From NCBI GenBank assembly GCA_036278735.1, contig DASUKM010000047.1, positions 124,001-188,000 of the forward strand: a DNA stretch of 64,000 nucleotides. The letters are read 5' to 3'. Below the pieces are notes generated by a model, which searched no databases, had not been told where the DNA came from, and saw only the letters and a list, made by a program, of their open reading frames with translations. Numbering within the stretch: position 1 is the stretch's first letter; each line of letters begins with the position of its first letter. Positions 1 through 9,616 of this stretch are shown here, piece by piece. The stretch comes from DASUKM01 sp036278735. GTDB lineage: Bacteria; Acidobacteriota; Vicinamibacteria; Vicinamibacterales; 2-12-FULL-66-21. A program made the translations under genes and the position numbers.

Positions 1-872
1 GCGAGATCGTGCCGGCGCGCGCGGCCGAGTCGCACAAGGGAGACTTCGGGCGGATCCTGGTGATCGCCGGGTCGCTGGGCAGGACCGGCGCGGCGCACCT
101 GGCCGCGCTGGGCGCGCTGAAGTCGGGCGCCGGGCTCGTCACGATCGCGACGCCGCGATCGTGCGTGCCGGTCGTCGCCTCGATGATGCCCGAGTACATG
201 ACGGAGCCGCTCGAGGAAACCGCGAGCGGCGGGGTCGATTTCGGCGCCGTCGAGCGCGCGCTCGACATCCAGACGGACGTGATCGCGATCGGCCCCGGCC
301 TCGGCCGCGATCCCTCCACCGTCGCCTTCGTGCAGGCGATCGTCGAACGCGCCGGCGTGCCGCTCGTGCTCGACGCGGACGCGTTGAACGCCTTCGCCGG
401 CGAGGCCGATCGGCTCGTGGGGCGCGACGGCGTCGACGTCATCGTCACGCCGCATCCGGGCGAGATTGCGCGCCTGCTGGGGGTGCCGATCGAGCAGGTG
501 CAGTCGGACCGCGTGGCGCACGCGCGCGAGTTCGCGACCGCGCACCGCGTGCACACCGTGCTGAAAGGGCACCGCACGGTGATCGCCGGCCCCGAGGGGC
601 GGGCGTTCGTCAACGTCACCGGCAATGCCGGCATGGCGACCGGCGGCACCGGCGATCTGCTCACCGGCATGATTGCCGCCTGGTTCGCCCAGCTCCTCGA
701 CGCCGAAGCGGCGTGCAAGCTCGCGGTCTACCTGCACGGCACGGCAGGGGATCTGGCGGAGGCCGACGAAGGAGAGGTGGCCCTGCTGCCGACGGACATC
801 GCCGCGCACCTCGGCGATGCGATTCTGGAGCTGACCGCGAGAAGAAAGATAAAGAGAGAAGACAGGGGTTAG
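1..872 (+). CDS. nnr: ADP/ATP-dependent NAD(P)H-hydrate dehydratase, C-terminal part (5' end outside window)
   Basis: Repairs hydrated NADH/NADPH (NADHX/NADPHX) by dehydrating it at the expense of ADP or ATP; cytosolic metabolite repair. The ribokinase-like dehydratase domain is visible from SHKGDFGRILVIAG, through VLDADALNAF, to the diagnostic glycine-rich GNAGMATGGTGDLLTGM. The reading frame is open to the left edge. Family members are often fused to an N-terminal epimerase domain (about 500 residues in total), so only the C-terminal half is probably seen; a GTG at position 9 is probably not the true start. The gene is followed after 40 bp by tsaE on the same strand. Confidence 0.9.
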   Translation, partial: EIVPARAAESHKGDFGRILVIAGSLGRTGAAHLAALGALKSGAGLVTIATPRSCVPVVASMMPEYMTEPLEETASGGVDFGAVERALDIQTDVIAIGPGLGRDPSTVAFVQAIVERAGVPLVLDADALNAFAGEADRLVGRDGVDVIVTPHPGEIARLLGVPIEQVQSDRVAHAREFATAHRVHTVLKGHRTVIAGPEGRAFVNVTGNAGMATGGTGDLLTGMIAAWFAQLLDAEAACKLAVYLHGTAGDLAEADEGEVALLPTDIAAHLGDAILELTARRKIKREDRG

Positions 873-912
873 GAGTCTGGCGTTATCACCTGGCAACTGG
901 CCACTGGCATCG

Positions 913-1368
913 ATGACCGATACCGAGATCGTGACCGGGTCCGAGGAGGAGACGTCAGCGGCGGGGGCGCGGCTGGGCCGGCGCTTGCGCCCCGGGGACG
1001 TCGTGCTGCTGTACGGGGATCTCGGGGCCGGGAAAACGGCCTTCGTGCGGGGCATGGCCGCGGGGCTGGGGGCGAATCCGGAGGAAGTGTCGAGCCCGAC
1101 GTTCACCCTCGTCCAGGAGTACCGCGGGGAGACGACGCTGTATCACGTCGACCTCTATCGGCTCGAGCCGGCCGAAGTCGACGATCTCGGCCTCGAAGAC
1201 CTCGTCTGCGGCGACGGCGTCGTGGCGATCGAATGGGCCGAGCGATGGCGCGGCCGGCCGGACGATGCGCTGGAAGTGACGCTCGAAGAAGTGGGGGACG
1301 AGCAGCGGCGCATCCGGACGCGCCAGCCCGCCTTCACTCCACCCGATAGTTCGGCGCCTCCTTCGTGA
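913..1368 (+). CDS. tsaE: tRNA threonylcarbamoyladenosine biosynthesis ATPase TsaE
   Basis: P-loop ATPase that works with TsaB and TsaD to make N6-threonylcarbamoyladenosine on ANN-decoding tRNAs. Of the 151 residues, Walker A is GDLGAGKT at 35-42, followed by the family motifs SSPTFTLVQEY (61-70 region), YHVDLYRL and VAIEWAERW. The length is typical of TsaE. The last 35 bp overlap the 3' end of the convergent guaB gene, so the C-terminal tail (PAFTPPDSSAPPS) is read from the complement of guaB and is probably not functionally constrained. The nnr-tsaE gene order is common in bacteria. Confidence 0.93.
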   Translation: MTDTEIVTGSEEETSAAGARLGRRLRPGDVVLLYGDLGAGKTAFVRGMAAGLGANPEEVSSPTFTLVQEYRGETTLYHVDLYRLEPAEVDDLGLEDLVCGDGVVAIEWAERWRGRPDDALEVTLEEVGDEQRRIRTRQPAFTPPDSSAPPS

Positions 1369-2860
1369 TGATGACGTCGTGCACGTGCCCCTCGCGCAGC
1401 CCCGCGGGGCTGACGCGCACGAGCCGCGCCTCGCGCTGCAGCGCCGGGATATCGGCGGCCCCGGTATACCCCATGCCCGCGCGCAGGCCGCCGACGAGCT
1501 GATGGATCATCGCGGCCACGCTGCCCTTGTGCGCCACGCGCCCCTCGATGCCTTCCGGCACCAGCTTCTCGGCGGCTTCGGGGTTGGCGTCGAGGTCGAA
1601 CTCGTCCTGGAAATACCTGTCGCGGCTGCCGCGGCGCATCGCGCCGAGCGAGCCCATGCCGCGGTACTCCTTGAAGCTGCGGCCCTGGTACAGAATCATC
1701 TCGCCCGGGCTCTCGTCGGTGCCGGCGAACAGGCTGCCGATCATCACGGCGCTGGCCCCCACGGCCATCGCCTTCGTGATGTCCCCTGAGTAGCGGATCC
1801 CACCGTCGGCGATCACCGGGACGCCATGGCGCGCCGCGACGCGCGCGCAGTCGGCCACGGCGGTGATCATCGGGACGCCGATCCCCGCGACGACGCGCGT
1901 CGTGCAGATCGACCCCGCGCCGATCCCGACCTTCACGGCGTCGACGCCGAGGTCGATGAGCGCGTCGGCTGCTTCCGCGGTCGCGATGTTGCCCGCGATC
2001 AGGTCCACGTTCGGGAACTGCCGGCGCATGCGCCGGACCATGTCGAGCACCCCCTGCGAGTGGCCGTGCGCCGTATCGACGACGAGCACGTCGACGTTGG
2101 CGCCCACGAGGGCTTCGGCGCGCGGCATCGCGTCGCGCCCCACGCCGACGGCGGCCCCCACGCGCAGCCGCCCGAGCGCATCCTTGCACGCATTCGGGTA
2201 CTTGATGGCCTTCTGGATGTCCTTGACGGTGATGAGCCCCTTCAGCATGAACCGGTCGTCGACCACCAGCAGCTTCTCGACCTTGTGGCGGTGCAGGAAC
2301 TCGCGCGCCTGCTCGAGGGTGGTGCCGACCGGCACCGTGAACAGCGGGTCGCGCGTCATGATGTCGGCGATCGGCCGGTCGAGATTCGTCTCGAACCGCA
2401 GGTCGCGGTTCGTCAGGATGCCGACGAGGCGCCCTTCCTTGCTCCCGTCCTGCGTAATCGGCACCCCCGAGATGCGGTATTTCCGCATCAGCTCGAGCGC
2501 TTCGTGGATCCGGTTGGTGGGGGAGAGCGTGATCGGGTTGACGATCATGCCGCTCTCGGATCGCTTGACGCGATCGACCTCGGAGGCCTGCTCCTCGACC
2601 GTCAGGTTCTTGTGAACGACCCCGATGCCTCCCTGCTGGGCCATCGCGATGGCGAGCCGGGATTCGGTGACGGTGTCCATCGCCGCGCTGGCGAGCGGCA
2701 CGTTCAGCCGGATGTGGCGCGTGAACGCGGAGCCGACGTCGACCTGGCTGGGCAGCACCGTCGAATGCCGCGGCACCAGCAGCACGTCGTCGAAGGTGAG
2801 GGCCGTCGTCAGGCCGACCGAAATCTGCTCGGTGGTCAAGACTTCCGTTCGCGTGTCCAT
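1334..2860 (-). CDS. guaB: Inosine-5'-monophosphate dehydrogenase
   Basis: Oxidises IMP to XMP with NAD+, the committed step to GMP. The 508-residue protein has the IMPDH barrel (FDDVLLVPR near the N-terminus, AAMDTVTES), two inserted CBS domains at roughly 97-220, the catalytic loop GIGAGSICTTR with active-site Cys about 319, and the IMP-binding DGGIRYSGD and GASAVMIGS segments. An ATG eight codons upstream (2884) would also be open, but it lies inside the end of secA. The ATG at 2860 has a purine-rich GGGGGA a few bases before it and begins 13 bp after the secA stop, consistent with a secA-guaB operon. Confidence 0.96.
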   Translation of the reverse strand: MDTRTEVLTTEQISVGLTTALTFDDVLLVPRHSTVLPSQVDVGSAFTRHIRLNVPLASAAMDTVTESRLAIAMAQQGGIGVVHKNLTVEEQASEVDRVKRSESGMIVNPITLSPTNRIHEALELMRKYRISGVPITQDGSKEGRLVGILTNRDLRFETNLDRPIADIMTRDPLFTVPVGTTLEQAREFLHRHKVEKLLVVDDRFMLKGLITVKDIQKAIKYPNACKDALGRLRVGAAVGVGRDAMPRAEALVGANVDVLVVDTAHGHSQGVLDMVRRMRRQFPNVDLIAGNIATAEAADALIDLGVDAVKVGIGAGSICTTRVVAGIGVPMITAVADCARVAARHGVPVIADGGIRYSGDITKAMAVGASAVMIGSLFAGTDESPGEMILYQGRSFKEYRGMGSLGAMRRGSRDRYFQDEFDLDANPEAAEKLVPEGIEGRVAHKGSVAAMIHQLVGGLRAGMGYTGAADIPALQREARLVRVSPAGLREGHVHDVIITKEAPNYRVE

Positions 2861-2873
2861 TGATCCCCCGAAT

Positions 2874-5828
<2,955 letters not shown>

Positions 5829-5901
5829 GCGAGGGACTTCCGCCCGGCACGCGCCGCACGGCGGATGCCGCGCCGGCGCGCAGGGTCAGGGGTATCTCTC
5901 G

Positions 5902-5930
5902 ATTGTACGGGAGGGGGAGGATACGGTCAA
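5902..5930 (-). promoter_or_regulatory. Sigma-70-type promoter of secA
   Basis: Read on the minus strand: TTGACC, a 17-bp spacer, then TACAAT. That is 5/6 matches in each box with ideal spacing. The predicted start site near 5895 leaves a leader of about 65 nt before the secA ATG. The dispersed hairpin element lies just upstream of the -35 box. Confidence 0.7.
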
Positions 5931-5935
5931 ACTTT

Positions 5936-6005
5936 CACCGCGGGGCTTCGCCCCGCCGACCCCCCGACACGCTCACTCGCTCCCGCTTCGTCACCTGGGA
6001 CTTTG
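5936..6005 (-). repeat. Dispersed hairpin element, copy A
   Basis: Contains the palindrome GCGGGGCTTCGCCCCGC (about 5940-5956), preceded on the minus strand by GAGCGAGTGAGCGTGT. The same arrangement (GAGCGA-rich block, GGGTCCG-like block, G/C hairpin, A-rich tail) recurs at 17968-18080, 60472-60599 and 63595-63712. Here it lies between the M23 peptidase stop and the secA promoter, so it could act at the 3' end of the former. Confidence 0.65.
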
Positions 6006-6061
6006 ACGCCGCCATCGCACGGTTACGTTGGAATGGTGTGGGGCAGGGCTTCAACCCTGAC

Positions 6062-6961
6062 TCACGGATTCGCGAGGAGCCGCATGGGATTCGTCAAGCG
6101 CCCGTTCATCCAGATCTCGTAGTGCAGATGAGGGCCGGTGGACCTGCCGGTCGAGCCGACATAGCCCACCACCTCGCCGCGCGACACGTGCTGGCCCGGC
6201 GAGACGGCAATGCGGGAGAGGTGGCCGTAGCGGGTGACGATGCCGAAGCCGTGGTCGAGGACGACCATGTTGCCGTAGCTGCCGTTGGGCCCTGCCGTTT
6301 CCACGGTGGCATCCGCCGTCGCATGCACGGCTTCGCCGTACTCGGCCGAGATGTCGAGACCGGGGTGGAAGTCGGGGCTGCCGGTGAACGGGTCGTCGCG
6401 GGTGCCGTAGGGGGACGAGAGCCAGCCCGCGACGGGCCAGATCGACGGGGTGGCGGCGGCGAGCGCCTGCCGCTTCTCCACGCCGGCCCGGACGGAGTCG
6501 AGGCGGCTGCCGATCGCGCCGAGGAGATCCTTGAGGACGTCGAGGGCCGTGCCCGGGCCGGTCGCCGAGCTGAGCAGCGATCCGACCGCCGCGGCCGGGG
6601 CGCCCCCCATCGCGCGCGATTTCACGATGGCCGGGAGCTTCGCCATGGCCCGGCTCGCCGCGGGATCGACAGCCGCGCGCGCGCCGATGTCGTTGACCGC
6701 CGATTCGAGGCTGGCGATCTGGTCGACGAGCTGCCCCGTGGCTTCGTGATAGTTGACGTTCTCGGCGAGCAGCGCGTCGTTGCTCGTGCGGAGGTCGGCG
6801 ATCGTCGCCCGCGCGCTCCACCGCGCGCCCAGGCCGATCAGGATCGGCAGCGCGAGCACGCTCACGATCGTGGCGACGGCGGGCCACAGCGAAATCGTGA
6901 ACCGGCGGACGACGCCGCTGCGGCGATCCGCGACGATGAACGAGTACCGGCGAGCGGGCAT
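6062..6961 (-). CDS. M23-family metallopeptidase, membrane-anchored (cell-wall endopeptidase)
   Basis: Probable peptidoglycan endopeptidase acting in the periplasm. From the ATG at 6961 the 299-residue product has a short basic N-terminus, one membrane segment (about 25-45), a helical, probably coiled-coil stretch (50-90) and a C-terminal LytM/M23 domain. Zinc ligands are visible: H199 and D203 in HPGLD, and H280 in PHLHYE with H278 as probable catalytic base. In-frame codons extend upstream to 7051 but encode no sensible signal sequence. The layout resembles MepM or ToxR-activated peptidases; the exact bond cleaved cannot be told. It lies upstream of secA on the same strand, but a separate secA promoter intervenes. 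Confidence 0.9.
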   Translation of the reverse strand: MPARRYSFIVADRRSGVVRRFTISLWPAVATIVSVLALPILIGLGARWSARATIADLRTSNDALLAENVNYHEATGQLVDQIASLESAVNDIGARAAVDPAASRAMAKLPAIVKSRAMGGAPAAAVGSLLSSATGPGTALDVLKDLLGAIGSRLDSVRAGVEKRQALAAATPSIWPVAGWLSSPYGTRDDPFTGSPDFHPGLDISAEYGEAVHATADATVETAGPNGSYGNMVVLDHGFGIVTRYGHLSRIAVSPGQHVSRGEVVGYVGSTGRSTGPHLHYEIWMNGRLTNPMRLLANP

Positions 6962-7077
6962 CTCTGCATGGGCCCGCCGCGCGGGCCGTCCGAGGTCCTC
7001 CTGGGGATGGCGCGAAAATCCCCCGCACTCTAACACACGCCTCGCGCGCACCCCAAACGAGTACGGTTGAGGTCAAG

Positions 7078-7093
7078 TGGTCGAGCGCTTGCA
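7078..7093 (+). promoter_or_regulatory. Sigma-54 (RpoN)-type promoter before a mini PEP-CTERM gene
   Basis: TGGTCG, AGCGC, TTGCA: the -24 GG and -12 GC are correctly spaced in a 16-base core and the TTGCA is perfect; the bases after TGG deviate from TGGCAC. PEP-CTERM genes in several floc- and capsule-forming bacteria are known to be RpoN/PrsK-PrsR controlled. A second site lies at 7362-7377. Confidence 0.5.
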
Positions 7094-7179
7094 CATGGGA
7101 CGGCGGAGCCTGCGAGAGGGCCGGGTGATGGGCAACGGTCCACTCACCCGCGGAACCGGATCGGGAAATGAAGGTAACG

Positions 7180-7350
7180 ATGCGTCTGGGAATCGTACTG
7201 GTGCTCGCCTGGGCGAGCCAGACCGGCGTGCTCGCGGCCGGCGCGGCGATGCCGGCGCGGACGGCGGGAGCGCCGGAACCCGCGCTCCTGCTGCTCTCTG
7301 GCGCGCTCCTGCTGGTGGTCGCCAGCCTCGTCCGGCGTTACGTGCCCTGA
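7180..7350 (+). CDS. Miniature PEP-CTERM protein (56 aa)
   Basis: Encodes only a hydrophobic signal sequence (residues 1-23), about eight linker residues and a complete PEP-CTERM tail: PEP at 32-34, a Leu/Val-rich membrane segment (35-49) and a basic end (VRRYVP). After signal peptidase and exosortase processing almost nothing would remain, so a role as exported peptide, membrane peptide or sortase decoy is possible. Start: ATG 7180 has AAGG five bases upstream; ATG 7168 in the same frame adds MKVT. It lies between two sigma-54-like sites and 98 bp before a full-length PEP-CTERM gene. Function unknown. Confidence 0.6.
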   Translation: MRLGIVLVLAWASQTGVLAAGAAMPARTAGAPEPALLLLSGALLLVVASLVRRYVP

Positions 7351-7361
7351 CCTCGGCGGGC

Positions 7362-7377
7362 TGGCGAATCAATTGCA
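7362..7377 (+). promoter_or_regulatory. Sigma-54 (RpoN)-type promoter of the PEP-CTERM/exosortase operon
   Basis: TGGCGA, ATCAA, TTGCA: four of six bases of the -24 box TGGCAC and all of the -12 box TTGCA match, with exact 16-base geometry. It lies 71 bp upstream of the PEP-CTERM gene at 7449, which is followed without gaps by exosortase, epsI and prsT, so RpoN may control the whole operon. Confidence 0.62.
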
Positions 7378-7448
7378 GCCTGAACGGCCGCCAGCCGGAG
7401 AGGCACCCTGCGCTGTCGAACTGGCCCGACAAGACTTCGGAGGTGCGA

Positions 7449-8141
7449 ATGAGAGTGTGGAAGGTAGCTCTGGCATGCAGCGGGGCGCTGCTGCTGGTAA
7501 CCGCAGCCGCCCGGGCCGACCCGATCACGGTGAACATGCACACGTCGGCGGGCGTCGCTCCCTCGAGCGGCAGCACGTTCGTGACGCACACGTACCTGCT
7601 GAATCTCGGGTCGTTCGACGTCAGCGCCGGCGGCAGCGGCACCGTCTTCATCGACGGGCTCACGGCGCACCGCAACTACGTCGTGTCCTTCGCCGTCAAC
7701 GATCCCACGGCCAACCCGTGGACCACGTTGAGCGCCGAGGTGCTCGATCCCCTGTCGGACGGGTTCGACGAGATGGATCCATCGCCGCAGCCGGACTATG
7801 TGCCGGCCGGCTTCACCACCTCGAACAACACCGACGGCCTGAGCTTCGCGTGGAACAGCGGGCTGACGCGGAGTGCGACGTTCGCCGGCGGCGGGTCGGC
7901 GACGGTGTTCGCCGACGAAAACTCGAACTCGCGCGACATGCTGCAGTTCCTCGGGTTCGACAGCGGCGTGTCGCGGGTGTACTTCGCGCTGCGCGACAAC
8001 CTCGGGAACCGCGGTTTCCTGCTGCGGCTGAGCGCCAATGGCGTGCCCGATCCCGTCGCGACGCCGGAGCCCGCCTCGATGCTGCTGCTGGCGACGGGCC
8101 TGCTCGGCCTGTTCGCGTTCCGGCGGCGTCAGGCCTGCTGA
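7449..8141 (+). CDS. PEP-CTERM sorting-domain protein
   Basis: Exported substrate of the neighbouring exosortase. From the ATG at 7449 (GGAGG five to nine bases upstream) the 230-residue product has a Sec signal peptide (1-23, ending ARA), a Ser/Gly/Thr-rich beta-type middle of unknown fold, and a C-terminal PEP-CTERM tail: PEP at 206-208, a hydrophobic stretch (LLLATGLLGLFAF) and RRR. The substrate gene directly precedes the sortase gene (3-bp gap), so it is probably its main client. The mature domain suggests an extracellular matrix or surface role, which the sequence does not prove. Confidence 0.9.
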   Translation: MRVWKVALACSGALLLVTAAARADPITVNMHTSAGVAPSSGSTFVTHTYLLNLGSFDVSAGGSGTVFIDGLTAHRNYVVSFAVNDPTANPWTTLSAEVLDPLSDGFDEMDPSPQPDYVPAGFTTSNNTDGLSFAWNSGLTRSATFAGGGSATVFADENSNSRDMLQFLGFDSGVSRVYFALRDNLGNRGFLLRLSANGVPDPVATPEPASMLLLATGLLGLFAFRRRQAC

Positions 8142-8144
8142 ACG

Positions 8145-9002
8145 ATGACCAGGCGATCGGCGGTGGCCTGCGTGCTGGTCTCGGTCACGCTGCTGGTCGT
8201 GTACGTCCCGGTACTGTCGTCGCTCGTCCGCCAGTGGGCGAGCGACGAAAACTATTCCCACGGCTTCGTCATCGTGCCGCTGGCGCTGTTCTTCGCGTGG
8301 GAGCGGCGGCGCGCGCTCGCGCGGACGCCGGCGGCGCCGTCGACGGCGGGGCTCGTCGTCGTGGCCGGCAGCCTGCTCGTGTTTCTCGCGGGTCTGTTCG
8401 GCGCCGAGATCTTCCTTTCGCGCGTGTCGCTCATCGGCGTGCTCGCGGGGGCCATTCTGTTCCTGTTCGGCTGGCGCCACCTGCGCCTGCTCGCGTTCCC
8501 CGTCCTGTTTCTCCTGCTGATGGTGCCGCTGCCCGCCATCCTCTTCAACCACCTCACGCTGCCGCTGCAGTCGATCGCCTCGCGCGCGGGTGAGGCCGCG
8601 ATCGCCGCGGCCGGCATTCCAGTGCTGCGCGAAGGCAACGTGCTCGTGCTGCCGACGACGACGCTCGAGGTCGCGCAGGCGTGCAGCGGCATCCGGTCGC
8701 TGATCTCGCTGCTGACGATCGCGATCGTGCTCGGCTACTTCCGCGAGCCGCGGCGCTGGGCGCGCGGGCTCCTCGCGGCCGCCACGATCCCCATCGCGAT
8801 CGTCGCCAACGCCGCGCGGGTGGCCGGGACGGGACTGGCGGCCGACTGGATCGGGCCGGAGGCGGCCGAGGGATTCTTCCACGCGTTCTCGGGCTGGCTG
8901 GTCTTCCTGGCCGCCTTCGGCTTGCTCCTGGTCGTCCAGCAGGCGCTCGCGCGCCGCTGGCGCGTGCCGGCCCGCCGCCGCGCGGTCGTGGAGGCCTCGT
9001 GA
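8145..9002 (+). CDS. xrt: Exosortase (EpsH/XrtA-like)
   Basis: Polytopic inner-membrane transpeptidase that recognises PEP-CTERM tails. The 285 residues contain about eight hydrophobic segments and the catalytic triad expected of exosortases: C180 in EVAQACSGIRSL, R225 in NAARVAGTG and H246 in EGFFHAFSGW. It ends with a short basic tail. In many XrtA proteins an EpsI domain is fused to the C-terminus; here EpsI is a separate gene starting in a GTGA overlap with this stop codon. Confidence 0.95.
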   Translation: MTRRSAVACVLVSVTLLVVYVPVLSSLVRQWASDENYSHGFVIVPLALFFAWERRRALARTPAAPSTAGLVVVAGSLLVFLAGLFGAEIFLSRVSLIGVLAGAILFLFGWRHLRLLAFPVLFLLLMVPLPAILFNHLTLPLQSIASRAGEAAIAAAGIPVLREGNVLVLPTTTLEVAQACSGIRSLISLLTIAIVLGYFREPRRWARGLLAAATIPIAIVANAARVAGTGLAADWIGPEAAEGFFHAFSGWLVFLAAFGLLLVVQQALARRWRVPARRRAVVEAS

Positions 9003-9616
9003 TTGCGCGCGCCGTGATCCTGTCGGCCCTCATCGCCGCGGCGGGCCTGTGCGGGATCCGCGGATCGGCCGACGATCCGCCGGCCGGACGCGCGGCGCTC
9101 CGGACGTTCCCGCGGGTGGTCGACGGCTGGCACGCGGTTGCCGACGTGCCGCTCGACGAGGAGAGCCTGCAGGTGCTGGGCGTGGACGATTACGTCAATC
9201 GACGTTATCTCGGCCCCTCGGGGCAGCCCGTCAGCCTGTACATCGGGTACTACGCCTCGCAGCGGCAGGGGGACACGATCCACTCGCCGCAGAACTGTCT
9301 GCCCGGCGCCGGGTGGGAGCCGATTGCCGCGTCGCGGCAGACGCTCCCGGACCACGGCGCAGCGGTCAGCGTCAACCGCTACGTCGTGCAGAAGGGGCTC
9401 GACCGCATGCTCGTCCTCTACTGGTACGAGGGACGCGGCCGGATCGTCGCCAACGAGTATGCGAGCCGGTTCTGGCTGATGATCGACGCCGCCCGCCTGC
9501 ACCGGAGCAACGGGTCGCTCGTCCGCGTCATCAGCCCCCTCGGCGACGGCCACGACGAAGCCGCCGTCAGTTTCAGCCGCGCGCTGCTGCCGCGCCTGGC
9601 CCCGTATCTGCCATGA
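8999..9616 (+). CDS. epsI: EpsI-family exosortase-associated protein
   Basis: EpsI/DUF3485 domain protein, 205 residues, starting at a GTG that overlaps the exosortase stop codon (GTGA). It has an N-terminal membrane segment or uncleaved signal, then the EpsI core with the conserved Cys in HSPQNCLPGAGW (C100) and WYEGRG. EpsI proteins always accompany EPS-type exosortases; their exact reaction is unsettled. The stand-alone arrangement is equivalent to the C-terminal half of fused XrtA-EpsI proteins. Confidence 0.9.
   Translation: MIARAVILSALIAAAGLCGIRGSADDPPAGRAALRTFPRVVDGWHAVADVPLDEESLQVLGVDDYVNRRYLGPSGQPVSLYIGYYASQRQGDTIHSPQNCLPGAGWEPIAASRQTLPDHGAAVSVNRYVVQKGLDRMLVLYWYEGRGRIVANEYASRFWLMIDAARLHRSNGSLVRVISPLGDGHDEAAVSFSRALLPRLAPYLP

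Noticed and set aside
7351..7448. c-di-GMP riboswitch in the PEP-CTERM leader
   Set aside because: The GEMM core sequences are absent; the region is better explained by a sigma-54 site and a weak inverted repeat.
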